Assembly (NCBI RefSeq): GCF_024699965.1
Contig: NZ_JAJOMZ010000004.1
Span: 248,001-312,000, forward strand
DNA from: Flavobacterium sp. J372
Lineage (GTDB): Bacteria > Bacteroidota > Bacteroidia > Flavobacteriales > Flavobacteriaceae
DNA: 64,000 nucleotides
Direction: 5' to 3'
A program made the position numbers and the translations under genes. Numbering within the stretch: the stretch's first letter is position 1; each line of letters opens with the position of its first letter. This document shows, one piece after another, positions 25,868-35,821 of this stretch. Under the pieces are notes generated by a model. The model saw only the letters and a list, made by a program, of their open reading frames with translations, ran no database searches and had not been told where the DNA came from.

Positions 25868-27616
25868 ATGTACAGAAGCTATACCTGTGGGGAGCTTAAC
25901 GCCACGCACATAGGCCGGGAAGTTACACTTGCCGGCTGGGTCCAGAAATCACGCAACAAAGGTTTTTTAATATGGGTTGACCTGCGCGACCGCTACGGCA
26001 TCACGCAGCTAATATTTGACGAAAGCCGTACCGACAAGGCTGTTTTTGACCTTGCTGCTACCCTTGGCCGTGAGTTTGTGATCCAGGTGAAAGGCAATGT
26101 TATAGAGAGGGAGTCTAAAAACATGGCTATCCCGACCGGTGAGATAGAAATACTCGTTAGTGAGCTGAACATCCTCAACACGGCCATCACACCGCCATTT
26201 ACTATTGAAGACGAAACTGACGGGGGTGAAGATATCCGCATGAAATACCGCTATCTTGACATCCGCCGTAACCCTGTAAAGAACAGCCTCTTGTTCCGCC
26301 ATAAAGTTGCTATGGAAGTTAGAAATTATCTTTCTGCACAGGGCTTTATTGAGGTGGAGACACCCGTACTTATAAAATCAACTCCTGAGGGTGCACGTGA
26401 CTTCATCGTTCCATCCCGCATGAATGAGGGCCAGTTCTATGCACTTCCGCAATCGCCGCAAACATTCAAGCAGCTGCTTATGGTAGGCGGCATGGACAAG
26501 TATTTCCAGATTGTAAAATGTTTCCGTGATGAAGACCTGCGTGCCGACCGCCAGCCGGAGTTTACCCAGATAGACTGCGAAATGGCATTCATTGAGCAGG
26601 AAGACATCCTGAATATGTTTGAAGGCCTTGCCTCTCACCTGCTTAAAGAACTGAAAGGTGTTGAGACAGGTAAATTCCCCCGCATGACGTATGATGAGGC
26701 GATGAAAAAGTATGGTAATGACAAGCCGGATATCCGTTTCGGGATGGAATTCGGTGAACTAAATGAAGTGGCACAGCATAAAGACTTTGCAGTATTTAAC
26801 AATTCAGAGCTGGTTGTTGGTATTGCAGTGCCTGGTGCAGCTTCATACACACGTAAACAAATAGATGAGCTTATAGAATGGGTTAAACGTCCGCAGGTAG
26901 GCGCAACAGGCATGGTATATGCCAAATATGAAACCGATGGCTCAATAAAATCATCTGTAGATAAATTCTACGACCAGGCTGATTTACAGAAATGGGCTGA
27001 AATTACCGGTGCTAAACCAGGCGATCTTATATTGGTACTTTCAGGTGAAGCACACAAAACCCGGACACGCCTTAGCGCCCTGCGTATGGAACTGGCAACA
27101 CGCCTTGGCCTGCGTAATCCGCAAGAATTCGCTCCGCTTTGGGTGCTCGATTTCCCACTGCTTGAGTGGGATGAAGAGTCTGAACGCTTCCACGCCATGC
27201 ACCATCCGTTCACATCACCAAAACCGGAAGATATCGCACTATTGGAAACAAACCCGGGTGCAGTTCGCGCCAATGCCTATGACCTTGTGCTGAATGGTAA
27301 CGAGATAGGCGGGGGTTCCATCAGGATACATGATAAAGCCACACAACAGCTTATGTTTAAATACCTTGGATTTAGCGAAGAGCAGGCCAAAGAGCAATTC
27401 GGCTTCCTTATGGATGCGTTCCAGTACGGTGCACCGCCACATGGCGGGCTTGCCTTTGGTTTTGACAGGCTTGTTGCCATACTGGGCGGACAGGAAACTA
27501 TCCGAGACTTTATAGCCTTCCCTAAAAACAACAGCGGCCGCGATGTGATGATTGATGCCCCATCGGCTATTGAAGATGCACAATTACAAGAGCTGCATAT
27601 AAAATTGAGAAGTTAA
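25868..27616 (+). CDS. aspS: Aspartyl-tRNA synthetase
   Basis: 582 residues from [11 protein letters not shown] at 25868. OB-fold anticodon-binding domain (1 to about 105, [20 protein letters not shown]), class II catalytic core with motif 2 [16 protein letters not shown], a bacterial GAD insertion (about 290-410), and motif 3 [16 protein letters not shown]. Length and insertion match the bacterial type. It charges tRNA-Asp with aspartate in the cytoplasm. Single gene; the cold-shock gene follows with its own promoter. Confidence 0.96.
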   Translation: MYRSYTCGELNATHIGREVTLAGWVQKSRNKGFLIWVDLRDRYGITQLIFDESRTDKAVFDLAATLGREFVIQVKGNVIERESKNMAIPTGEIEILVSELNILNTAITPPFTIEDETDGGEDIRMKYRYLDIRRNPVKNSLLFRHKVAMEVRNYLSAQGFIEVETPVLIKSTPEGARDFIVPSRMNEGQFYALPQSPQTFKQLLMVGGMDKYFQIVKCFRDEDLRADRQPEFTQIDCEMAFIEQEDILNMFEGLASHLLKELKGVETGKFPRMTYDEAMKKYGNDKPDIRFGMEFGELNEVAQHKDFAVFNNSELVVGIAVPGAASYTRKQIDELIEWVKRPQVGATGMVYAKYETDGSIKSSVDKFYDQADLQKWAEITGAKPGDLILVLSGEAHKTRTRLSALRMELATRLGLRNPQEFAPLWVLDFPLLEWDEESERFHAMHHPFTSPKPEDIALLETNPGAVRANAYDLVLNGNEIGGGSIRIHDKATQQLMFKYLGFSEEQAKEQFGFLMDAFQYGAPPHGGLAFGFDRLVAILGGQETIRDFIAFPKNNSGRDVMIDAPSAIEDAQLQELHIKLRS

Positions 27617-27674
27617 ATTATTTATTAGGTTTTAAAAATCTTTGACAAAATTTAAAACTTTTTTAACAAGAAAG

Positions 27675-27704
27675 TTGTAAGCGTCATAATAAATTTTATC
27701 TTTA
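27675..27704 (+). promoter_or_regulatory. Promoter of cold-shock gene
   Basis: TTG at 27675-27677, a 19-nt spacer and TATCTTTA at 27697-27704 (one mismatch to TAnnTTTG). This leaves a T-rich untranslated leader of roughly 20 nt. Confidence 0.6.
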
Positions 27705-27732
27705 CGCATTATTAATATTTTTTTATTACAGA

Positions 27733-27930
27733 ATGCGAACAGGCAAAATTAAGTTTTACATTGAATCTAAAGGATATGGGTTCATAACTGATGACGAAAC
27801 AGGACAAGATATTTTCGTTCACGCTACAGGCGTTAAGGCACAAAACCTTCGCGAAGGTGATGCAGTAAGCTATCAGGAAGAAGAAGGAAGAAAAGGTAAA
27901 GTAGCTGCTCAGGTAGAAGCTATAAGCTAA
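27733..27930 (+). CDS. Cold-shock domain protein
   Basis: 65 residues, one cold-shock domain. RNP1 is KGYGFI (13-18) and RNP2 is DIFVHA (about 26-31); GKIKFY starts the fold. It binds single-stranded nucleic acid and likely melts RNA structure. The RNP1 motif is KGYGFI in place of the usual KGFGFI. A palindrome GTACAATTGTAC (27933-27944) follows the stop, then a terminator. Confidence 0.92.
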   Translation: MRTGKIKFYIESKGYGFITDDETGQDIFVHATGVKAQNLREGDAVSYQEEEGRKGKVAAQVEAIS

Positions 27931-27956
27931 TAGTACAATTGTACAGTATAAATTAT

Positions 27957-27985
27957 ACCGTTCTCTCACAGGAACGGTTTTTTTA
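27957..27985 (+). terminator. Terminator of cold-shock gene
   Basis: ACCGTTC pairs with GAACGGT around an 8-nt loop, followed by T7. Confidence 0.85.
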
Positions 27986-28153
27986 TGTTTTACCCCTTTT
28001 TACTACCATATTGTCATGTATTTTTAACAAATATTTAAAATAAATCATTCAAATTATCAAAAGGAAAAATTATTCTGAATCACTTGTTATTTAGAATAAT
28101 TAAAAATTAAGTTAAGGACACGCTACATCGCATCATAGCTCAATTTTGCCATG

Positions 28154-28161
28154 TATATTTG
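28154..28161 (+). promoter_or_regulatory. -7 element of the nuo operon
   Basis: TATATTTG, an exact TAnnTTTG, 27 nt before the nuoA start. It is the only good promoter candidate in the 200 bases upstream. Confidence 0.6.
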
Positions 28162-28188
28162 TGAATTATTATAAAAAATTAAACTATC

Positions 28189-28554
28189 ATGCAGACAAAC
28201 CAGGTAGATTATTTCCCTATTTTCATGCAGCTTATATTGGCTGTAGGGTTTGTAGCAGGCACCATTGCAGTATCAAACATGCTTGGGCCTAAACGCAGCT
28301 CTCTTAATAAAGACAAGAACTTTGAGTGCGGTATAGAATCTGTTGGTAATGCCCGGATTCCGTTCTCAGTGAAGTATTTTCTTGTAGCCATCCTTTTTGT
28401 GCTTTTTGATGTTGAAGTAATATTTATGTACCCATGGGCGGTTAATTTCCGTGATATGGGGTTTGAAGGACTGCTGAAGATGGGCATTTTTATGTTGCTG
28501 CTTGTAGTAGGCTTTTTCTATGTAATGAAGAAAAAAGGCCTTGAGTGGGAATAA
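28189..28554 (+). CDS. nuoA: NADH-quinone oxidoreductase subunit A
   Basis: 121 residues, three membrane helices. Contains KNFECGIESVG with the conserved ECG loop cysteine and FDVEVIFMYPWAV. Membrane-arm subunit next to the quinone site of complex I. First gene of a 13-kb operon, nuoA to nuoN, in standard order. Confidence 0.95.
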   Translation: MQTNQVDYFPIFMQLILAVGFVAGTIAVSNMLGPKRSSLNKDKNFECGIESVGNARIPFSVKYFLVAILFVLFDVEVIFMYPWAVNFRDMGFEGLLKMGIFMLLLVVGFFYVMKKKGLEWE

Positions 28555-28611
28555 AGCATTGTTGGGTATGCTTTTTGCATTATATACCTGATAATCAAAC
28601 TAAATTACAAA

Positions 28612-29163
28612 ATGAGCGATAAATCTGATATTAAAATGGCTGATACCCCCGAAGGTTTTGAGGGTAATGGCTTTTTTGCAACAAAACTTGATACCGTAGT
28701 GGGTTTGGCGCGTGCCAACTCGCTATGGCCTTTGCCGTTTGCAACATCATGCTGCGGTATTGAATTTATGGCTACCATGGCATCGCATTATGATGTGGCG
28801 CGTTTCGGTTCAGAGCGTATGAGTTTCTCACCCCGCCAGGCTGATATGCTTTTGGTTATGGGCACGATTGCCAAGAAAATGGCGCCTATCCTCCGCCAGG
28901 TGTATGAGCAGATGAGTGAGCCGCGTTGGGTTATCGCCGTTGGAGCGTGTGCATCATCAGGCGGTATATTTGATACCTATTCTGTACTTCAGGGTATTGA
29001 TAAGGTAATTCCGGTAGACGTTTACGTACCGGGGTGCCCGCCAAGGCCCGAGCAGATACTTGACGGCATCATGAGGCTTCAGGAAATGGTAAAAACAGAA
29101 TCTGTAAGGAGAAGGAGCTCACCTGAATACCAGGAACTTCTTGCTTCATATAATATTTCTTAA
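28612..29163 (+). CDS. nuoB: NADH-quinone oxidoreductase subunit B
   Basis: 183 residues. Carries the terminal N2 4Fe-4S cluster ligands: Cys47-Cys48 (SCCGIEF), Cys113 (GACASSGG) and Cys142 (PGCPPRPE). N2 passes electrons to the quinone. 57 nt after nuoA. Confidence 0.96.
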   Translation: MSDKSDIKMADTPEGFEGNGFFATKLDTVVGLARANSLWPLPFATSCCGIEFMATMASHYDVARFGSERMSFSPRQADMLLVMGTIAKKMAPILRQVYEQMSEPRWVIAVGACASSGGIFDTYSVLQGIDKVIPVDVYVPGCPPRPEQILDGIMRLQEMVKTESVRRRSSPEYQELLASYNIS

Positions 29164-29171
29164 ATCAAGAC

Positions 29172-29699
29172 ATGGCTTTAGACACGGCTATAATCCAGGA
29201 AAAACTTTCAGACAAATTTGGTGATAAAGTAACCGGCTTCATTCAGCAAAAAGATATTTTTTCTTTTGAAGTTGATGCTGAAATCTCCAATGATGCAATG
29301 CGCTTCCTAAAAGAGGACCCGGTACTGCGCTTCAACTTTCTTACTGATGTTTGCGGAATACATTACCCAGACAATGAAAAAGAAAGGCAGTTTGCAGTAG
29401 TATACCACATGCATAACTGGTTTGATAATATCCGCATCAAATTCAAGTGTTTCCTAAACGGGGATAATCCTGAGATTGAATCGGCTACCAACCTTTTCCT
29501 TGGGGCTAACTGGCAGGAGCGTGAAACATATGATTTTTACGGAATAGTGTTTAAAAACCATCCGCAGCTGAAGAGGATACTGAATATGGATGAGATGACG
29601 GTGTTCCCGATGCGTAAGGAATACCCCCTTGAAGACGGCGGGCGTACGGATAAAGACGACAGGTTCTTTGGCCGCGTAACCGATAATGCAACTAATTAA
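29172..29699 (+). CDS. nuoC: NADH-quinone oxidoreductase subunit C
   Basis: 175 residues of the 30-kDa subunit family: FNFLTDVCGIHYP, AVVYHMHNW, LGANWQERETYDFYGI and YPLEDGG near the end. Forms the peripheral-arm quinone module with NuoD. Here separate from nuoD, unlike the enterobacterial NuoCD fusion. Confidence 0.95.
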   Translation: MALDTAIIQEKLSDKFGDKVTGFIQQKDIFSFEVDAEISNDAMRFLKEDPVLRFNFLTDVCGIHYPDNEKERQFAVVYHMHNWFDNIRIKFKCFLNGDNPEIESATNLFLGANWQERETYDFYGIVFKNHPQLKRILNMDEMTVFPMRKEYPLEDGGRTDKDDRFFGRVTDNATN

Positions 29700-29720
29700 A
29701 CGTAATAATAAAGATATATA

Positions 29721-30956
29721 ATGTCAGACCTGTTATTACCACCGGAGCACCGCTACGCCAAAATGATTGAGGCGAAGAAGAATGATGACGGCAGCGAGCT
29801 CTCTATACTGAACCTTGGCCCTACCCACCCTGCCACACATGGTATCTTCCAGAACATCCTCCTTATGGATGGCGAGAGAATACTTGACGGCGAAGGCACC
29901 GTAGGCTACATACACCGCGCTTTTGAGAAAATTGCCGAAAACAGGCCGTTTTACCAGATAACACCGCTTACCGACAGGATGAACTACTGTTCATCTCCTA
30001 TCAATAACATGGGCTGGTGGATGACCCTTGAAAAAGCCCTTGATATTGAGGTGCCGAAAAGGGTGCAGTACATGCGTGTGATTATTATGGAACTAGCACG
30101 TATAGCCGACCATATCATCTGCAACTCAGTACTGGGTGTTGATACAGGAGCGCTTACGGGCTTCCTTTACGTTTTCCAGTACAGGGAAAAAATATACGAG
30201 ATATACGAAGAAATATGCGGCGCGCGTTTAACAACGAACATGGGCCGTATTGGCGGTTTCGAAAGGGACTGGAGCCCTGCTGCATTCAAAAAGATACACG
30301 ACTTTCTTGAGGAGTTCCCATCAATCTGGACGGAGTTTGAAAGCCTGCTTACCCGTAACAGGATTTTTATGGACCGTACCATTGATGTAGGCCCTATCTC
30401 TGCTGAGAAAGCTATGAGCTATGGCTTTACAGGCCCTAATCTTCGTGCTGCCGGTATAGATTATGACGTACGCGTGATGTCGCCGTACAGCTCATACGAA
30501 GATTTTGAATTTGACGTGCCGGTAGGTAAGTCAGGCGATACATATGACCGTTTTTGCGTGCGTAATGCAGAAGTTTGGGAAAGTTTGAAGATAATCCGCC
30601 AGGCAATTGACAAAATGCCTGAAGGGCCTTTCCACGCGAATGTACCGGACTATTATCTTCCTCCGAAAGAAGAGGTTTATAACAATATGGAAGCGCTTAT
30701 CTATCACTTTAAGATAGTGATGGGTGAAGTGCCTGTACCAAAAACTGAAGTATACCATGCTGTAGAAGGCGGTAACGGCGAGCTTGGCTTTTACCTGATT
30801 ACCGACGGTAGCCGCACGCCATACAGGCTGCACTTCCGCAGGCCGTGCTTCATTTACTACCAGGCGTTTAATGATATGGTTCGCGGCCAGATGCTTAGTG
30901 ACGCTATTGCAACATTATCAAGCCTCAACGTGATTGCAGGCGAATTGGACGCGTAA
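29721..30956 (+). CDS. nuoD: NADH-quinone oxidoreductase subunit D
   Basis: 411 residues of the 49-kDa subunit. Landmarks: [12 protein letters not shown] (quinone-site His/Tyr region near 31-42), [34 protein letters not shown] and the C-terminal [26 protein letters not shown]. Descended from the NiFe-hydrogenase large subunit; forms the quinone cavity with NuoB. Followed by a 137-nt gap holding an inverted repeat. Confidence 0.96.
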   Translation: MSDLLLPPEHRYAKMIEAKKNDDGSELSILNLGPTHPATHGIFQNILLMDGERILDGEGTVGYIHRAFEKIAENRPFYQITPLTDRMNYCSSPINNMGWWMTLEKALDIEVPKRVQYMRVIIMELARIADHIICNSVLGVDTGALTGFLYVFQYREKIYEIYEEICGARLTTNMGRIGGFERDWSPAAFKKIHDFLEEFPSIWTEFESLLTRNRIFMDRTIDVGPISAEKAMSYGFTGPNLRAAGIDYDVRVMSPYSSYEDFEFDVPVGKSGDTYDRFCVRNAEVWESLKIIRQAIDKMPEGPFHANVPDYYLPPKEEVYNNMEALIYHFKIVMGEVPVPKTEVYHAVEGGNGELGFYLITDGSRTPYRLHFRRPCFIYYQAFNDMVRGQMLSDAIATLSSLNVIAGELDA

Positions 30957-30975
30957 GAGTTATTTTAAATTATAA

Positions 30976-31085
30976 ATTTTGAATTTTGAATTGTTTGCAA
31001 ACACTTTAAGTTCAATAGTAGGTATTTTCAGAATGAGTTTGATTCCGGGTTTTACATTTAAAATTTAGAATTCAAAATTCAAAAT
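30976..31085. repeat. Perfect 17-bp inverted repeat before nuoE
   Basis: ATTTTGAATTTTGAATT at 30976-30992 and its exact reverse complement at 31069-31085, about 76 nt apart. The right arm ends 8 nt before the nuoE ATG, so an RNA stem would form next to the start codon. Confidence 0.8.
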
Positions 31086-31093
31086 AGAAAAAA

Positions 31094-31636
31094 ATGGAGA
31101 TAAGTAACGTACATCAGGAAATAAATTTTACAGAAGCTTTGCTTAACCGCATTGCCGAGCTGATAAGCCATTATCCTGAAGATAAAAGAAAAGCGGCATT
31201 GCTTCCGGTGCTTCACGAAGTGCAGGATGCTCACAACAACTGGCTGAGCATTCCGTTGCAGGACAAAGTTGCTGAAATGCTGGAAATACAGCCGATCGAG
31301 GTTTATGAGGTAGTGTCTTTCTACACTATGTTCAATCAAAAGCCTATAGGCAAATATATGTTTGAATTTTGCAGGACATCATGCTGTGCAGTCCGCGGTG
31401 CTGAAGACCTTATGGATTATACCTGCAATAAGCTTGGCGTGCAGGAAGGCGAAGTTACGCCGGACGGTATGTTCCAGGTGGTAGGCGTTGAATGCCTAGG
31501 CGCATGCGGCTATGCACCAATGATGCAGCTTGGTGACTATTATAAAGAGCACCTGACTAAAGAAAAGGTTGATGCTATTATAGATGACTGCCGCGCCGGA
31601 AAAATAGATTTACACAAACAGGCCATTACTGAATAA
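31094..31636 (+). CDS. nuoE: NADH-quinone oxidoreductase subunit E
   Basis: 180 residues, thioredoxin-like 24-kDa subunit. The N1a 2Fe-2S ligands are Cys93 and Cys98 (FCRTSCCAVRG) and Cys134 and Cys138 (ECLGACGYAPM). Part of the NADH-oxidising tip with NuoF. Ends 2 nt before nuoF. Confidence 0.95.
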   Translation: MEISNVHQEINFTEALLNRIAELISHYPEDKRKAALLPVLHEVQDAHNNWLSIPLQDKVAEMLEIQPIEVYEVVSFYTMFNQKPIGKYMFEFCRTSCCAVRGAEDLMDYTCNKLGVQEGEVTPDGMFQVVGVECLGACGYAPMMQLGDYYKEHLTKEKVDAIIDDCRAGKIDLHKQAITE

Positions 31637-31638
31637 CA

Positions 31639-33006
31639 ATGGGACAAAAGATATTATTAGAGAAAGCGCATGTGCCGGGAATCCGCACCTACGAAGTGTA
31701 TCGCCGTGAAGGCGGCTACCGCTCTGTAGAGAAAGCGCTGAAAAGCATGACGCCTGATGAAGTGGTGGAAGAAGTAAAAACCTCAGGGCTTCGCGGCCGT
31801 GGCGGTGCAGGCTTCCCTACCGGAATGAAGTGGAGCTTTATCGATAAAAAATCAGGCAAGCCAAGGCACCTGGTTTGTAACGCCGATGAGTCAGAGCCGG
31901 GAACATTCAAAGACCGCTACCTCATGGAGTTCATCCCGCACATCCTCATCGAGGGGATGATCACATCGAGCTATGCACTGGGCTGTAACCTGTCATATAT
32001 CTACATCCGTGGCGAATATATGTGGGTTTTCCGCATACTTGAAAATGCGATTAAAGAAGCCTATGCAGCCGGTTGGCTGGGTAAAAACATATTGGGTACA
32101 GGCTATGACCTTGACCTGCACGTACACTGCGGCGCCGGTGCGTATATTTGTGGTGAAGAGACTGCGCTTATCGAGTCGCTTGAAGGCAAAAGGGGTAACC
32201 CGCGCATTAAGCCGCCATTCCCGGCGGTGAGCGGGCTTTGGGCTAATCCTACGGTTGTAAACAACGTTGAGTCTATTGCAGCTGTGCCGTGGATTGTGAA
32301 CAATACCGGCGCAGAATATGCTAAAATAGGCATCGGCCGCTCTACAGGAACTAAACTTATATCAGCATCAGGGCATTGCAAAAACCCGGGCGTGTATGAA
32401 ATAGACCTTGGCCTTAGTGTTGACGAGTTCATGAACTCTGACGAATACTTAGGCGGAATGATGGATGACAGGCCGTTGAAGGCATTGGTACCGGGCGGTT
32501 CGTCTGTGCCTATCCTTCCTGCCAATCTTATATTTAAGACAGCAGAAGGCAACGACAGGCTTATGACATATGAGTCACTTTCTGAAGGCGGTTTTGCATC
32601 AGGCTCAATGCTTGGTTCAGGCGGGTTCATCGTATATAACGACACCACGTGTATCGTACGTAATACCTGGAACTTCTCGAGGTTTTACCATCATGAAAGC
32701 TGTGGGCAGTGCTCACCGTGCCGCGAAGGTACCGGCTGGATGGAGAAAGTGCTTCACCGTATAGAACACGGGCATGGCCGCGAAGAAGACATTGAATTGC
32801 TTTGGGATATACAGCGCAAGATTGAGGGTAACACTATATGTCCATTAGGTGATGCGGCAGCATGGCCGGTGGCGGCAGCTATACGCCATTTCAGGGACGA
32901 GTTTGAATTCCACGTAAGATACCCTGAAAAAATTAAAAACAGAGACCACTTTGTGGCCGAGCCTTGGGAAAAGGTGAAGCACATGGTAGCTAAGGAAGTA
33001 GTATAA
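31639..33006 (+). CDS. nuoF: NADH-quinone oxidoreductase subunit F
   Basis: 455 residues, 51-kDa subunit. The FMN/NADH site GLRGRGGAGFPTGMKW (about 49-64) and CNADESEPGTFKDR are clear; the N3 4Fe-4S ligands lie in ESCGQCSPCREGTGW with a fourth Cys in NTICPLGD. Oxidises NADH and feeds electrons to the cluster chain. A 144-nt gap with an inverted repeat separates it from nuoG. Confidence 0.96.
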   Translation: MGQKILLEKAHVPGIRTYEVYRREGGYRSVEKALKSMTPDEVVEEVKTSGLRGRGGAGFPTGMKWSFIDKKSGKPRHLVCNADESEPGTFKDRYLMEFIPHILIEGMITSSYALGCNLSYIYIRGEYMWVFRILENAIKEAYAAGWLGKNILGTGYDLDLHVHCGAGAYICGEETALIESLEGKRGNPRIKPPFPAVSGLWANPTVVNNVESIAAVPWIVNNTGAEYAKIGIGRSTGTKLISASGHCKNPGVYEIDLGLSVDEFMNSDEYLGGMMDDRPLKALVPGGSSVPILPANLIFKTAEGNDRLMTYESLSEGGFASGSMLGSGGFIVYNDTTCIVRNTWNFSRFYHHESCGQCSPCREGTGWMEKVLHRIEHGHGREEDIELLWDIQRKIEGNTICPLGDAAAWPVAAAIRHFRDEFEFHVRYPEKIKNRDHFVAEPWEKVKHMVAKEVV

Positions 33007-33033
33007 TTTAAGTTATAAAGTTAGAATGTTGAA

Positions 33034-33142
33034 AGTTTGAAAGTTCTATCGAACCGGATGCTTTCCTCATAAATAAAATTGAAATTGAGTTTACGTTGTT
33101 GAGTAGGAACTTTGCAACTTTTAAACTTTAAACTTTCAAACT
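33034..33142. repeat. Inverted repeat before nuoG
   Basis: AGTTTGAAAGTT at 33034-33045 faces AACTTTCAAACT at 33131-33142; both arms lie in longer, imperfectly matching A/T-rich stretches. The right arm ends 8 nt before the nuoG ATG, the same geometry as the repeat before nuoE. Confidence 0.75.
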
Positions 33143-33150
33143 CAATAAAA

Positions 33151-34194
33151 ATGAAAGTAACAATAGACGGCCAGGAAATAGACGTAGAACCGGGGACCAC
33201 CATCCTGCAGGCTGCGCGTATGATTGGCGGGGAATCTGTCCCGCCGGCAATGTGCTATTACTCAAAACTTAAAGGGAGCGGTGGCAAATGCCGTTGCTGC
33301 CTGGTAGAGGTAACAAAAGGCAGTGAGGCCAACCCTACCCCTATGCCGAAGCTTATGGCTTCATGCGTAACGGGCGTGATGGATGGAATGGAAGTGAAAA
33401 GCATCACTTCTGAAAGGGTTGTAGATGCAAGGAAATCGGTTACGGAATTCCTGCTGATAAACCACCCGCTGGATTGCCCTGTGTGTGACCAGGCCGGTGA
33501 ATGCGACCTGCAGAACCTGAGCTTTAAGCACGGTGCAGCCAAGACACGTTTTATTGAAGAGAAACGCACATTCGAGCCTGAAAATATTGGCCCGAACATC
33601 CAGTTGCACATGAACCGTTGCATACTCTGCTACCGCTGCGTTATGGTGGCCGACCAGCTTACCGACAGCCGTGTGCATGGCGTTGTAAACCGTGGCGACC
33701 ATTCGCAGATATCAACCTGTATTTCTAAAGCAGTGACCAATGAATTCTCAGGAAACATGATTGATGTGTGCCCTGTGGGTGCATTGACAGATAAAACCTT
33801 CCGCTTTAAGCAAAGGGTATGGTTTAACAAGCCGTACAACGCACATCGTGACTGCGATAAGTGTTGCGGTAAGACCACGCTTTGGATGTTTGGCGAAGAA
33901 ATTCAGCGTGTTACGGCCCGTAAGGATGAGTACCACGAAGTGGAAGAATTCATCTGCAATGAGTGCCGCTTTGAGCATAAAGACCCTAAAGACTGGGTGA
34001 TTGAAGGCCCGCGCAAGTTTGAGAAAGATTCGGTTATCAATGCGAACAACTATACCCGCAAGATTGAGCCGGTAGTGATAGAAACAGAAAAAAACATACT
34101 TCTTGGCCGCGACCGCGACAGGAAGAAAATAAGTATGCCGGCAATTCCGCTGAAACCGGAAGAGCGTGAGGTATTTAAAGAAGGAAACGTATAA
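33151..34194 (+). CDS. nuoG: NADH-quinone oxidoreductase subunit G, short form
   Basis: 347 residues from MKVTIDGQEID at 33151; a start at 33112 would lie inside the inverted repeat. Only the N-terminal part of NuoG (usually 680-900 residues) is present. 2Fe-2S ligands Cys35, Cys47, Cys50 and Cys72; His105, Cys109, Cys112, Cys118 for N5; Cys157, Cys160, Cys163, Cys207 for N4. The molybdopterin-type domain is gone except for a short remnant with CDKC (225-228) and CNEC (259-262), which could hold a metal. Shares its last base with the nuoH start. Short NuoG is typical of flavobacteria. Confidence 0.9.
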   Translation: MKVTIDGQEIDVEPGTTILQAARMIGGESVPPAMCYYSKLKGSGGKCRCCLVEVTKGSEANPTPMPKLMASCVTGVMDGMEVKSITSERVVDARKSVTEFLLINHPLDCPVCDQAGECDLQNLSFKHGAAKTRFIEEKRTFEPENIGPNIQLHMNRCILCYRCVMVADQLTDSRVHGVVNRGDHSQISTCISKAVTNEFSGNMIDVCPVGALTDKTFRFKQRVWFNKPYNAHRDCDKCCGKTTLWMFGEEIQRVTARKDEYHEVEEFICNECRFEHKDPKDWVIEGPRKFEKDSVINANNYTRKIEPVVIETEKNILLGRDRDRKKISMPAIPLKPEEREVFKEGNV

Positions 34195-35225
34195 TGGATC
34201 AGGCATTAATCATTGAAAAGAGCGTCTTTATCGTGGCAGTTTTTGCCATTACGATGCTCATGGCCATGTACTCAACACTGGCCGAACGTAAAATCGCTGC
34301 ATGGCTTCAGGACCGCGTAGGGCCAAACCGTGCAGGTAAAGGCGGTATATTACAGCCTTTGGCCGATGGTTTGAAACTCTTCTCTAAAGAAGAATTCTTC
34401 CCGAACACACCAAACAGGTTTCTGTTCATCGTAGGCCCTGCCATATCAATGACTATGGCGCTTATGACCAGCGCTGTAATACCGTGGGGCGACAAACTTG
34501 AAGTATTCGGCCGTACTGTTGTGCTTCAGGCAACCGATATTGACGTGGCACTGCTATACGTATTCGGAGTACTGTCTGTTGGTGTTTACGGCATTATGAT
34601 TGGCGGATGGGCATCAAATAACAAATTCTCACTGATGAGCGCCATGCGTGCTTCATCACAAATGATATCATACGAAGTAGCAATGGGCCTTTCTATCATT
34701 GCTTTGATTATGATGACAGGTACACTCAGCCTTGGTGAAATCGCGGCACAACAGCACGGCATGAACTGGAACGTTTTCTACCAGCCGGTAGGCTTCCTGA
34801 TATTCCTGGTATGTTCATTTGCTGAAACTAACCGCACCCCGTTTGACCTTGCCGAGTGTGAGGCTGAGCTTATCGGCGGTTACCATACCGAGTATTCTTC
34901 AATGAAAATGGGCTTTTACCTGTTTGCGGAATATGCCAGTATGTTCATCTCATCAACTATCCTTGCAGTACTTTACTTTGGCGGCTACAACTATCCGGGT
35001 ATGGACTGGGTAAGAGAAGCGGCAGGCGTAAACGTAGCCAGCATTATAGGCATCATGGTATTATTTGCTAAGCTTTGCTTCTTCATATTCTTCTATATGT
35101 GGGTAAGGTGGACGGTGCCAAGGTTCCGTTATGACCAGCTGATGCGCCTGGGATGGAAAATGCTTATACCGCTGTCTATCGCCAATATTATAGTAACGGG
35201 CGTTGTAATGCTGCTTGCTGAATAA
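34194..35225 (+). CDS. nuoH: NADH-quinone oxidoreductase subunit H
   Basis: 343 residues, about eight membrane helices. Signature LAERKIAAWLQDRVGPNRAG (about 23-42) and ETNRTPFDLAECEAELIGGY, the conserved acidic loop at the quinone tunnel. Couples quinone reduction to the proton channels. Start overlaps nuoG by one base. Confidence 0.96.
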   Translation: MDQALIIEKSVFIVAVFAITMLMAMYSTLAERKIAAWLQDRVGPNRAGKGGILQPLADGLKLFSKEEFFPNTPNRFLFIVGPAISMTMALMTSAVIPWGDKLEVFGRTVVLQATDIDVALLYVFGVLSVGVYGIMIGGWASNNKFSLMSAMRASSQMISYEVAMGLSIIALIMMTGTLSLGEIAAQQHGMNWNVFYQPVGFLIFLVCSFAETNRTPFDLAECEAELIGGYHTEYSSMKMGFYLFAEYASMFISSTILAVLYFGGYNYPGMDWVREAAGVNVASIIGIMVLFAKLCFFIFFYMWVRWTVPRFRYDQLMRLGWKMLIPLSIANIIVTGVVMLLAE

Positions 35226-35274
35226 CAAAAATTAAAACGCTGCGGAATTTTCCAACGCAAATCAAGATAAAGAA

Positions 35275-35820
35275 ATGTCAATAGAAACCATATCATTATC
35301 GGGCAGGAAGAAAGAGGTTTCCAACAAAAAAATGAATTTTTGGGAAAGCCTTTACCTTGTTGCCATCTTTAAGGGACTGGGTATCACCATACGGCACTTA
35401 TTCACCCGCAAGGTGACTATTAAATACCCTGAGCAAACCCGTGAGTTGAGCCCTGTGTATCGTGGCCAGCACATGCTTATGCGTGATGAGGAAGGCCGCG
35501 AGCGCTGTACTGCCTGCGGGCTCTGTGCATTGTCATGCCCTGCCGAGGCTATCACCATGAAGGCTGAAGAACGCAAGCCTGATGAAATGCACCTGTACCG
35601 TGAGGAAAAATACGCATCTATCTACGAGATAAACATGCTGCGCTGCATTTTCTGCGGGCTGTGTGAAGAGGCGTGCCCCAAACAGGCAATTTACCTTACA
35701 AAATCACGCGTGATGGTAAAATCAAACAGTGACCGTGAAGATTTTATCTTCGGGAAAGACAAGCTTGTAATGCCTCTTGAAATGGCTATTAATAACACTA
35801 AACCACAAATGGCGAAATAG
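35275..35820 (+). CDS. nuoI: NADH-quinone oxidoreductase subunit I
   Basis: 181 residues, TYKY-type ferredoxin. Two 4Fe-4S motifs: CTACGLCALSCP (Cys78-88) and CIFCGLCEEACP (Cys124-134), carrying N6a and N6b. Peripheral arm, between NuoG and NuoB. Confidence 0.96.
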   Translation: MSIETISLSGRKKEVSNKKMNFWESLYLVAIFKGLGITIRHLFTRKVTIKYPEQTRELSPVYRGQHMLMRDEEGRERCTACGLCALSCPAEAITMKAEERKPDEMHLYREEKYASIYEINMLRCIFCGLCEEACPKQAIYLTKSRVMVKSNSDREDFIFGKDKLVMPLEMAINNTKPQMAK

Positions 35821-35821
35821 T

